NCBI GenBank assembly: GCA_964503355.1
Contig: CAZCZS010000097.1
Span: 1-5,332, forward strand
Length of the DNA stretch: 5,332 nucleotides
Reading direction: 5' to 3'
Source: Mesoaciditoga sp964503355
GTDB taxonomy: Bacteria > Thermotogota > Thermotogae > Mesoaciditogales > Mesoaciditogaceae
Shown: positions 1 through 5,067 of the stretch, piece after piece
How positions within the stretch are numbered: position 1 is the first letter of the stretch
Layout: each line of letters begins with the position of its first letter
Made by a program: the position numbers and the translations under genes
The notes under the pieces: generated by a model
What the model saw: only the letters and a program-made list of their open reading frames with translations
What the model was told of the DNA's origin: nothing
Databases searched by the model: none

Positions 1-32
1 AAAAGCGAAGCACTCATGGATGAGTGTGTTGG

Positions 33-124
33 CGTGCCTGACGATTTTCTGTAGAATCTTTGACCATAACGTCATTGCGGGCTTGACGTGCTTGATGGAG
101 TCTTTGACCTCAACGTCATTCCGG
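33..124. repeat. Degenerate direct repeat, two copies
   Basis: The 24 bases at 57-80 recur at 101-124, 44 bases downstream, with three mismatches; both copies share TCTTTGACC followed by AACGTCATT. The similarity extends to the left: 33-43 (CGTGCCTGACG) matches 87-97 (CGTGCTTGATG) at 9 of 11 positions, with about 9 bases lost between the two blocks in the second copy. The second copy runs straight into the palindrome at 115-188. This looks like decayed copies of a dispersed intergenic repeat rather than a CRISPR array, because there are only two units and they are imperfect. Confidence 0.6.
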
Positions 125-188
125 CCTACGAGCCGGAATCTCATCCTTTTGAAGCGAGGATGAGATCCCGGATCAGGTCCGGGATGAC
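115..188. repeat. Nested palindromic (REP/MITE-like) element
   Basis: The element begins GTCATTCCGG and ends CCGGGATGAC, which pair as terminal inverted repeats with one wobble. Inside are three more perfect stems: ATTCCGGC (118-125) with 132-139 around a 6-base loop; ATCTCATCC (138-146) with 158-166 around an 11-base loop; and ATCCCGGA (165-172) with 178-185 around a 5-base loop. It can therefore fold either as one long hairpin or as a three-hairpin cloverleaf. This layout is typical of small non-coding REP or BIME-like elements scattered between genes in many bacteria. It has no coding capacity of its own, so any mobility would depend on a transposase supplied elsewhere. It could also block transcription entering from the left. 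Confidence 0.7.
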
Positions 189-208
189 ATCTTCGAAAAA
201 AATTCTTT

Positions 209-243
209 ATCGCTTGAAAAGCGATGCATATTTGTTTTTGTTT
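209..243 (+). terminator. Possible weak terminator hairpin
   Basis: ATCGCTT (209-215) pairs perfectly with AAGCGAT (219-225) around a 3-base loop, followed by a T-rich run (ATTTGTTTTTGTTT, 230-243). It could end transcription coming from the left of the window. On the minus strand the hairpin is also followed by a T-rich tract (complement of 196-208), so direction is uncertain. The stem is short and contains few G-C pairs, hence the low confidence. Confidence 0.3.
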
Positions 244-316
244 AAAGTCATCAACAATTAACACACAATGGGAATTTTATGAAGAAAGCGACAAAAAAAC
301 TTTTTCAATTCTTAAC

Positions 317-345
317 GTGAAAAAATGAACTAATAGTGATATAAT
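317..345 (+). promoter_or_regulatory. Extended -10 promoter of the 383-745 gene
   Basis: A perfect TATAAT at 340-345 is preceded by TG at 337-338, giving the extended -10 form TGnTATAAT. A partial -35 box, GTGAAA (317-322), matches TTGACA at four of six positions and sits 17 bases upstream. Transcription would start near 352, leaving a leader of about 30 bases. This is a housekeeping sigma-70/SigA-type promoter; no operator is evident. Confidence 0.7.
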
Positions 346-367
346 GAAGATGAGTTAAATAATTCAC

Positions 368-377
368 AAAGGGGTGA
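368..377 (+). promoter_or_regulatory. Ribosome binding site selecting the ATG at 383
   Basis: AAAGGGGTGA is a strong Shine-Dalgarno sequence whose G-rich core ends 6 bases before the ATG at 383. An upstream in-frame GTG at 374 lies inside this site and is therefore not the likely start. Confidence 0.75.
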
Positions 378-382
378 GAAGA

Positions 383-745
383 ATGGAAGAGAAAAAACAG
401 TTAGCCGCCGATATGAATCGTTACTACGAGCAATTCATGGATTTGTTAAAACAAGCTGGAGAAGCTGAACCCGGTTACGCCAAAGCTTTAATGGAATTCG
501 TTAAGCAGGCGGAGAAACCCGGCGCGCTTTCCACCAAAATAAAAGAGTTGATATCGATAGCCCTTGGTATAACAGCGCATTGCCCTTATTGTATAGCTTT
601 CCATACGAAAAATGCCATAAAAGAAGGTGCTACTCGCCAAGAGATACTCGAATCAGCTTTAGTTGCAGGTTTAATGGGTGGCGGACCAGCCGTTGCTTAC
701 ATGAGGTACGTTATAGACGCGTGCGATCAATTTGGAGCCAGATGA
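383..745 (+). CDS. AhpD-like carboxymuconolactone decarboxylase family protein
   Basis: This 120-residue protein belongs to the carboxymuconolactone decarboxylase/AhpD superfamily. The diagnostic segment is Glu55 followed by HCPYC (66-70) and His74, that is E-x11-C-x2-C-x3-H, then a Gly-rich helix segment (about residues 96-106). In AhpD-type members the CxxC pair and nearby His and Glu carry out thiol-based reduction of peroxides, so a cytoplasmic peroxidase or disulfide reductase role is likely. The substrate cannot be inferred, and many stand-alone members have no known function. The length fits a single-domain member. ATG 383 is chosen because the ribosome binding site overlaps the alternative GTG at 374. 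The gene has its own extended -10 promoter, is transcribed alone and points toward the hydrogenase-type operon. Protection of oxygen-sensitive Fe-S enzymes is a reasonable guess from its position, but it is not coupled to that operon. Confidence 0.88.
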   Translation: MEEKKQLAADMNRYYEQFMDLLKQAGEAEPGYAKALMEFVKQAEKPGALSTKIKELISIALGITAHCPYCIAFHTKNAIKEGATRQEILESALVAGLMGGGPAVAYMRYVIDACDQFGAR

Positions 746-760
746 AAGAACACTTCCCTC

Positions 761-791
761 AAAAAGCGAGGCGACAAAGCCTCGCTTTTTT
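761..791. terminator. Two-way intrinsic terminator between convergent genes
   Basis: AAAAAGCGAGGC (761-772) pairs perfectly with GCCTCGCTTTTT (779-790) around the 6-base loop GACAAA. Each strand carries a T-run on the 3' side of the GC-rich core, so it can stop the plus-strand gene ending at 745 and the minus-strand operon ending at 803. It is the only terminator in the 57-base gap between the two stop codons. Confidence 0.9.
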
Positions 792-802
792 CAGTTGATT
801 CA

Positions 803-2626
803 TCACCGTGTACTCGACGTTTCCATTAATTCCACCGCATCAACTTTTTTTACCGCGTCGAAACGACACACTTCGTAACAGCTTCCGCATTTGACACAAC
901 TTTCTTGATCTATGTGGTGAGTTTGCTTGACCTGACCACTTATGGCTCCAACCGGACACACTTTTGCACAAGCGGTGCATCCAACGCAAGCATTTGGATC
1001 TATGGTGTAAGCTATCAAGGATTTACAGGATTTGGCGGGGCACCTTTTTTCCTTTATATGCGCTTCGTATTCATTTCTGAAGTATCTCAAGGTGGAAAGA
1101 ACCGGGTTCGGAGCGGTTTGACCGAGTCCACATAAGGCGGTATCCTTTATCGTTAGAGCGAGAGCTTCAAGCGTTTCGAGATCTTTCATTTCTCCTCTTC
1201 CTTCAACTATTTTGTCCAGTATTTGAAGCATTTTTCTCGTGCCTTCTCTACACGGCGTGCACTTTCCACAAGATTCATCAGCGCTGAATTGCAAAAAGTA
1301 TCTCGCAACGTCTACCATACACGTATCTTCATCCATGACGACCATTCCACCGGAACCCATTATCGTACCCAGTTTGGTCAACGATTCGTAATCCACAGGC
1401 GTATCCAGATATTCGGCTGGAATACAACCTCCAGAAGGGCCACCGGTTTGAACGGCTTTGAACTTCTTACCGTTTGGGATGCCGCCTCCTATTTCGAATA
1501 TTATCTCTCTTAGCGTTGTTCCCATTGGAACTTCAACCAGTCCCGCGTTGTTTATCTTTCCAGACAGAGCGAAAACTTTTGTACCCTTTGATTTTTCGGT
1601 TCCTATGGAGGCAAACCACTCGGCACCTTTGTTTATTATAACCGGGATATTTGCCAGGGTTTCAACGTTGTTTATCAAAGTGGGTTTCCCCCATACACCC
1701 TTTTGTGCGGGATAGGGTGGTTTTTGAACGGGTTGACCGCGAAGACCCTCTACCGATTGTATTAGAGCGGTTTCCTCTCCACATACAAATGCGCCAGCTC
1801 CTATTCTGAGTTCTATGTCGAAAGAAAAATCCGTTCCGAATATCTTATCTCCCAACAGGCCGTACTCTTTTGCCTGTGATATCGCATGGTTAAGTCTTTC
1901 GATCGCCAAAGGATATTCCGCTCGCACGTATATGTAACCTTTACTGGCTCCTATAGCGTAGCCGGCTATTTCCATGCCTTCAATGATGGTGTGCGGATCT
2001 CCTTCAAGTACGGATCTGTCCATGAACGCACCGGGATCTCCTTCGTCAGCGTTACAGATGACGTACTTTTCATCCGCACGTGATTTTCTTGTGAATTCCC
2101 ATTTCAATCCTGTCGGAAATCCCGCTCCGCCTCTTCCTCTTAAACCGCTTTTCTTTATCTCCTCTATAACCCATTCCGGTGAAGATTTGAGAACTTTGCT
2201 TAGAGCGAAATATCCATCATTCGCGATATATTCGTCGATGTTAAAAGGATCTATAACACCCAAATTTCTTGTGGCTATTTTGACCTGTCTTGTGAAAAAT
2301 GGCAGTTCCTCTTTTACTTTCGGTTTTATACTTCCAGTTGGTCCTTTGTAAAGTAAAGAAGAGACCACCCTGCCCTTTAACAGGTGTTCTTCCACTATTT
2401 TTTTTGCGTCCGCTGGTTTGAGCTTTTGATAGAAAACACCTTCGGGATACACGACCATTATAGGTCCCAAATTACATGAACCCATACATCCCGTTTCTAT
2501 AACCTTTACCACTTCGTTCAGGTTGTATTTTTTCAGTTCCTCTTCCAACACCGATTTGACCGATTGTTCACCGGAGGATATACACGCTCCACCCGCGCAA
2601 ATGAGAATGGTATTTTCAACGACCAT
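803..2626 (-). CDS. hydB: NuoF/HydB-like FMN- and NAD(H)-binding subunit of a bifurcating [FeFe] hydrogenase-type complex
   Basis: The 607-residue protein has the domain order of HydB (HndC). Residues 1-90 are a thioredoxin-fold [2Fe-2S] domain with Cys10, Cys15, Cys47 and Cys51. A NuoF core follows, with the FMN/NADH glycine loop GRGGAGFPTG (164-173), NADEGDPGAF (192-201) and GAGAFVCGEETAL (276-288). An SLBB region and the [4Fe-4S] site ESCGKCTPCREG (Cys453, Cys456, Cys459, plus Cys499) come next. The C-terminus is a two-cluster ferredoxin (Cys547/550/553/557 and Cys577/580/583/587). In this family the subunit takes electrons to or from NAD(P)H at FMN, and in bifurcating enzymes couples this to ferredoxin. 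It acts in the cytoplasm. Every expected ligand is present and the length is normal (about 600-630). ATG 2626 is preferred over the in-frame GTG 2644 because GGAGGTGA precedes it. It is the last gene of the operon, with no hydA behind it. A role with another oxidoreductase remains possible. Confidence 0.93.
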   Translation of the reverse strand: MVVENTILICAGGACISSGEQSVKSVLEEELKKYNLNEVVKVIETGCMGSCNLGPIMVVYPEGVFYQKLKPADAKKIVEEHLLKGRVVSSLLYKGPTGSIKPKVKEELPFFTRQVKIATRNLGVIDPFNIDEYIANDGYFALSKVLKSSPEWVIEEIKKSGLRGRGGAGFPTGLKWEFTRKSRADEKYVICNADEGDPGAFMDRSVLEGDPHTIIEGMEIAGYAIGASKGYIYVRAEYPLAIERLNHAISQAKEYGLLGDKIFGTDFSFDIELRIGAGAFVCGEETALIQSVEGLRGQPVQKPPYPAQKGVWGKPTLINNVETLANIPVIINKGAEWFASIGTEKSKGTKVFALSGKINNAGLVEVPMGTTLREIIFEIGGGIPNGKKFKAVQTGGPSGGCIPAEYLDTPVDYESLTKLGTIMGSGGMVVMDEDTCMVDVARYFLQFSADESCGKCTPCREGTRKMLQILDKIVEGRGEMKDLETLEALALTIKDTALCGLGQTAPNPVLSTLRYFRNEYEAHIKEKRCPAKSCKSLIAYTIDPNACVGCTACAKVCPVGAISGQVKQTHHIDQESCVKCGSCYEVCRFDAVKKVDAVELMETSSTR

Positions 2627-2630
2627 TTGT

Positions 2631-2638
2631 TCACCTCC
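2631..2638 (-). promoter_or_regulatory. Ribosome binding site of hydB
   Basis: GGAGGTGA on the minus strand, with the GGAGG core 7 bases before ATG 2626. It lies in the only true intergenic gap of the operon and rules out the in-frame GTG at 2644, which is upstream of it. Confidence 0.85.
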
Positions 2639-2640
2639 AT

Positions 2641-3015
2641 TCACACTTTTCCACGTTTTACGAGTATGTCACTCAGTATCTTGCCATTCATGATGTGTTC
2701 TTTTACTATTCTCCTCGCTTGCTTTTCATCCACGTGCCCGTAAATAACGGGTTCTTCATCTCCGATCTGAACTTCAACGGTCGGTTCAACTTCACAGAGA
2801 CCCATGCATCCGGATTGAACGACGGCGATGTCATCGATGGAATTCTTATCAAGCTCATCAACTATGGCTTTTAAAGTTTCTTTCGCACCTGCGCTGATTC
2901 CACACGTTCCCATTCCCACAACTATCTTTCCGCGTTTCTTTGAATCCCGCCATTTCAAATTTTTTGAGAATTCTTCTTTTATCTTTTGAAGTTCTTCAAG
3001 ACTTTTTATTTTCAT
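2641..3015 (-). CDS. hndB: HndB-like thioredoxin-fold [2Fe-2S] ferredoxin subunit
   Basis: This 124-residue protein resembles HndB, the small subunit encoded between the NuoE-like and NuoF-like subunits of NADP-reducing [FeFe] hydrogenase in Desulfovibrio and of related four-gene clusters. Residues about 30-120 match the same thioredoxin-like ferredoxin fold as the N-terminus of HydB next door: GMGTCGISAGA (34-44) and SGCMGLCEVEP (68-78), and a shared C-terminal pattern (EKQARRIVKEHIMNGK). It has only three cysteines, Cys38, Cys70 and Cys74. The position matching the second ligand of HydB (Cys15) is Gly43. As far as I recall the GTCGI-AGA form is usual for HndB, so this is probably a family trait, but cluster binding is then uncertain. 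Residues 1-29 are a charged helical lead. The start is ATG 3015, which follows AGGAGG (3025-3030). It overlaps the end of the NuoE-like gene by 20 bases, which suggests coupled translation. Confidence 0.85.
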   Translation of the reverse strand: MKIKSLEELQKIKEEFSKNLKWRDSKKRGKIVVGMGTCGISAGAKETLKAIVDELDKNSIDDIAVVQSGCMGLCEVEPTVEVQIGDEEPVIYGHVDEKQARRIVKEHIMNGKILSDILVKRGKV

Positions 3016-3511
3016 ATTTTCTTTCCTCCTTTTTCCTGTACTCCTCAAGGATTTGAGGTATCATGTCCGGTGTTACCCTACCATGAAAATCTCTCTCTCC
3101 AATCAAGAGAACCGGAGCCATACTGCACGCTCCCAAACATCTAACCTCGTGAATTGAAAAGAGGCCATCTTTTGTAGGTTCGTCTCCCTCGACACCGAGT
3201 TCTTCCCTTAATCTTTCCAAGAGTTTGTTGCCACCTTTTACGTAACATGCCGTGCCCATACACACTTTTATCTGGTATTTTCCACGTGGCTTCATGGTGA
3301 AAAATGAATAAAATGTGACTACACCGTAAACCGTGCTTTCGGGTATCCCTAGTTTCTTTGCGATATGGTGCTGTACTTCGATTGGAAGGTATCCAAAGAT
3401 CTCTTGCGCTTTGTGAAGTACACCTATGAGCACTCCTTTGTCGTCTTTAACTTTTTCGATGTAATCGTCGAGTTCTTCGTATCTTGGATCGGTTTCAACG
3501 ATCGTGGGCAT
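2996..3511 (-). CDS. hydC: NuoE/HydC-like [2Fe-2S] subunit (HndA homologue)
   Basis: The 171-residue protein is a complete 24-kDa-type (NuoE) subunit, close to the usual 160-170 residues of HydC/HndA. An N-terminal helical bundle (about 1-75) contains the family pattern LHKAQEIFGYLP (32-43) and VYGVVTFYSFF (61-71). The thioredoxin-fold C-terminal half carries the [2Fe-2S] ligands Cys84 and Cys89 (CMGTAC) and Cys125 and Cys129 (CLGAC). In the complex it relays electrons beside the FMN of the NuoF-like subunit. ATG 3511 is preferred over an upstream in-frame start at 3565 because GGAGGTG lies 8 bases before it and the family's N-terminus starts near here. Its first 17 bases overlap the end of the ATPase gene upstream, and its own end overlaps hndB by 20 bases, so the three are translated as a coupled set. 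No other Nuo subunits are present, so it does not belong to respiratory complex I. Confidence 0.92.
   Translation of the reverse strand: MPTIVETDPRYEELDDYIEKVKDDKGVLIGVLHKAQEIFGYLPIEVQHHIAKKLGIPESTVYGVVTFYSFFTMKPRGKYQIKVCMGTACYVKGGNKLLERLREELGVEGDEPTKDGLFSIHEVRCLGACSMAPVLLIGERDFHGRVTPDMIPQILEEYRKKEERKYENKKS
3025..3030 (-). promoter_or_regulatory. Ribosome binding site of the HndB-like gene
   Basis: AGGAGG on the minus strand, 9 bases before ATG 3015, located inside the last codons of the NuoE-like gene. It selects ATG 3015 over the longer in-frame start at 3048. Confidence 0.8.
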
Positions 3512-4058
3512 CGTTAACACCTCCGTTTTTTTGAATTTTTGATTCCATATGTTCAAAAAAATCAAAAATACTCTTTATGGTTCTTGGCAAAGTCAGATCT
3601 ATTCCTTTCAAATCATCACTTGAGAACGCATAACATTTACGTTCAAAACACCTCAAGATTTTCCATTCAACTTCTGGTGACGACGTCACAAGGCTCGCAA
3701 AAGTTCCAGCCAAATCTCCAAGGGGAGGGCAATCTATGTTCTTAACGAATTTCACTTTCAAAACGGTTCCAACTCCTTCTTTAGATTCGAGGTTAACGTA
3801 TCCACCGGTTAATTCCGCATTTTGTTTTAAAAAAGGAAGTCCCAATCCAAATTTTTTCGTTTTGTTTTTTGTCGTGAAAAATGGATCGAAAACTCTCGAA
3901 AATATTTCACGACTCATCCCACATCCATCATCTTTTAGCGTGATGTGCACATCTCTTTTGGTTTCCATGAATTGTAAATCCACATGCTTAGCACTGGCAT
4001 TTACGGAATTTTGTGCGATATCCAAAAGATGATCCGCGATCGTTCTCAAAGCAGCCAC
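3495..4058 (-). CDS. Single-domain histidine-kinase-type ATPase (GHKL fold) with a C-terminal extension
   Basis: The 187-residue protein is a HATPase_c domain (about 1-105) with no sensor or phosphoacceptor domain in front of it. All ATP-lid elements are visible: the N-box around Asn17 (LLDIAQNSVNAS, 11-22), the G1 box DDGCGM (43-48), FDPFFTTK (57-64), the G2 box FGLGLPF (70-76) and GVGT (95-98). A further 80 residues follow, containing PLGDLAGTF (112-120) and Cys110, Cys137 and Cys142. I recall a similar PLGD-type tail in ATP-binding proteins encoded next to hydrogenase genes, but no function is known to me. It may bind ATP and act on partner proteins as a kinase or nucleotide sensor. The start is a GTG at 4058 preceded by AAGGA, overlapping the PHP gene by 13 bases. 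Its 3' end carries the ribosome binding site of the NuoE-like gene, linking their expression. Confidence 0.85.
   Translation of the reverse strand: MAALRTIADHLLDIAQNSVNASAKHVDLQFMETKRDVHITLKDDGCGMSREIFSRVFDPFFTTKNKTKKFGLGLPFLKQNAELTGGYVNLESKEGVGTVLKVKFVKNIDCPPLGDLAGTFASLVTSSPEVEWKILRCFERKCYAFSSDDLKGIDLTLPRTIKSIFDFFEHMESKIQKNGGVNDAHDR
3518..3524 (-). promoter_or_regulatory. Ribosome binding site of the NuoE-like gene
   Basis: GGAGGTG on the minus strand, 8 bases before ATG 3511 and embedded in the last codons of the ATPase gene. It decides in favour of ATG 3511 over the in-frame start at 3565. Confidence 0.85.
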
Positions 4059-4744
4059 ACTTCTTTCCTTTTTAAGGCTTTTTTCAATTCATCAAAAGTT
4101 GGATTGTTGGCTTTTACCTTAATGAACGGTTTTCTTATCTGATCTAAAAAGTGTGCATCCGACGATTTCAAAATGGGTTTTTTCACTCCTTTTATTTCTT
4201 TTCCAACGATTTCAATCGCGTCGAAGGGAGGATTTTGCGGAATGAAACCGAGTTGTTTTATGACACCAAATTTTCTATCCGCGTGAGCGTAAACGAACAA
4301 CACATCGTACTTTCGTGATAAGCTCCATAACTCTTTTATAGATAGGTTTATCGAGGCTGAAAGGATTTTATCTTCCATCCCGATGAATTTATCGGTTTCG
4401 TTTACGAACAATTGATATCCAAATCTTTCAGGATCGTTTCTGAAATGCGGTAGATGTTTTTCCACTTCTTTTGAAAAACTTTGAGCCATTTCAACGTTCT
4501 TGAAATACACCAACACGTGCACTTCTTCTCGAGTTTGAACTTCTATACCGGCGAGAAGTGCCACGTCGTACTTTTTTAAAACTTTTTCAAAGACCGGCAA
4601 ATTTCCGCAACTGTTATGATCCGTGATGGAAACCCAATTCACTTTGGCCTTTTTCAAACGCGCCCCTATTTCGTTAGGTGTCATGGTTAAATCCGCACAT
4701 GGCGAAAGGCAGCTGTGAACGTGAAAATCCGCGTTGAATATCAT
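4046..4744 (-). CDS. PHP-domain metal-dependent phosphoesterase
   Basis: The 232-residue protein is a PHP-family hydrolase of normal single-domain length. The complete set of metal ligands is visible: DFHVHS with His8 and His10, TDHNS with Asp42 and His43, Glu68 in GIEV, His76 in VHVLVYF, His154 in YAHADR, and Asp196 and His198 in SSDAHF. These bind two or three divalent metal ions and catalyse hydrolysis of phosphoesters; known stand-alone members act on nucleotides, histidinol phosphate or oligonucleotides. The substrate here is not deducible. Its place between a DRTGG protein and an ATPase in an operon for a redox enzyme suggests a signalling phosphatase or a nucleotide-breaking enzyme rather than histidine synthesis. 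The start codon overlaps the DRTGG stop in an ATGA arrangement, and no strong ribosome binding site precedes it, so translation probably depends on re-initiation from the upstream gene. The gene overlaps the ATPase gene downstream by 13 bases. Confidence 0.9.
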   Translation of the reverse strand: MIFNADFHVHSCLSPCADLTMTPNEIGARLKKAKVNWVSITDHNSCGNLPVFEKVLKKYDVALLAGIEVQTREEVHVLVYFKNVEMAQSFSKEVEKHLPHFRNDPERFGYQLFVNETDKFIGMEDKILSASINLSIKELWSLSRKYDVLFVYAHADRKFGVIKQLGFIPQNPPFDAIEIVGKEIKGVKKPILKSSDAHFLDQIRKPFIKVKANNPTFDELKKALKRKEVWLL

Positions 4745-5067
4745 CTTAACCCGGCTGAATAAAGCTTTCCAGCACTTTCAAAAGAACTCATTTTCGTGCT
4801 GAAAAGGCTTATCTTTTCTTCTTCAGCCTTTTTCAAAGTTTCAGAATCGAATTCGTATCCCTCACACAGAACCACAGCTTTAATGCCCGCGACGACGGCC
4901 ACGGCAACGATGTTCACGTGCGATTGGACCGTAAGCCATACACTTTCGCTTGGAGCGTGCGCCATAACCTCACTCAACAGATCTCCCACGTAACCGTGAA
5001 AAACTTCACCACCGTTGTCCGAAGTTAAAAGCTTGAATCCCATATTTTCAAGCTCAGAGATTTTCAT
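4741..5067 (-). CDS. Stand-alone DRTGG-domain protein
   Basis: The 108-residue protein matches the DRTGG domain family, which also occurs inside some phosphotransacetylases and CBS-domain proteins and is thought to be regulatory. The recognisable core is GDLLSEVMAHAPSESVWLTV (28-47), then QSHVNIVAVAVVAGIKAVVL (48-67) and a following EG-E--SETLKKAEEE segment (69-83). The literal DRTGG motif is absent, which is usual for these short stand-alone forms as far as I recall. No catalytic residues or membrane segments are visible, and the protein is soluble. A ligand-sensing role, perhaps of a nucleotide, is inference from the family only. ATG 5067 follows GGAGG with a 7-base spacing. The gene overlaps the preceding RsbW-like gene by 14 bases and the PHP gene by 4, so it is part of a translationally coupled chain. 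Confidence 0.8.
   Translation of the reverse strand: MKISELENMGFKLLTSDNGGEVFHGYVGDLLSEVMAHAPSESVWLTVQSHVNIVAVAVVAGIKAVVLCEGYEFDSETLKKAEEEKISLFSTKMSSFESAGKLYSAGLR

Larger units (their letters stand above)
1..339. other. Intergenic stretch without a convincing gene
   Basis: No reading frame here has a ribosome binding site together with protein-like length. What it holds is repeat-derived sequence (33-188), a small hairpin with a following T-rich tract (209-243), and an A/T-rich stretch leading to the promoter of the 383-745 gene. Short frames run off the left edge on both strands (plus frame ending at TAG 52-54; minus frame from an ATG at 75). Neither could be tied to a family, so an upstream gene may end or begin just outside the window, but this cannot be decided from here. 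Confidence 0.6.

Noticed and set aside
1..54. Open plus-strand frame from the left edge ending at TAG 52-54, possibly the tail of an upstream gene
   Set aside because: Only 17 codons, no recognisable family, and it overlaps the start of the repeat region, so it cannot be told from chance.
1..75. Minus-strand frame from ATG 75 running off the left edge
   Set aside because: No ribosome binding site, and it starts inside the direct repeat. It looks like repeat-derived open sequence.
33..124. Possible CRISPR repeats
   Set aside because: Only two imperfect copies, with related sequence in the spacer; no array structure and no cas genes.
279..320. Thirteen-codon plus-strand ORF starting MKKATKK
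   Set aside because: No ribosome binding site, and it lies upstream of the -10 box of the likely promoter, so it would not be on that transcript.
580..798. Plus-strand ORF overlapping the AhpD-like gene
   Set aside because: It lies in another frame of a gene with clear motifs and runs through the terminator; a shadow frame.
803..3511. Part of respiratory complex I (Nuo)
   Set aside because: Only NuoE- and NuoF-like subunits are present, and HydB has the extra N-terminal [2Fe-2S] and C-terminal two-cluster ferredoxin domains that mark hydrogenase-type subunits.
3677..3689. Inverted repeat GTGACGACGTCAC as a possible operator
   Set aside because: It has 5-base arms inside the ATPase coding sequence, far from any promoter; likely chance.
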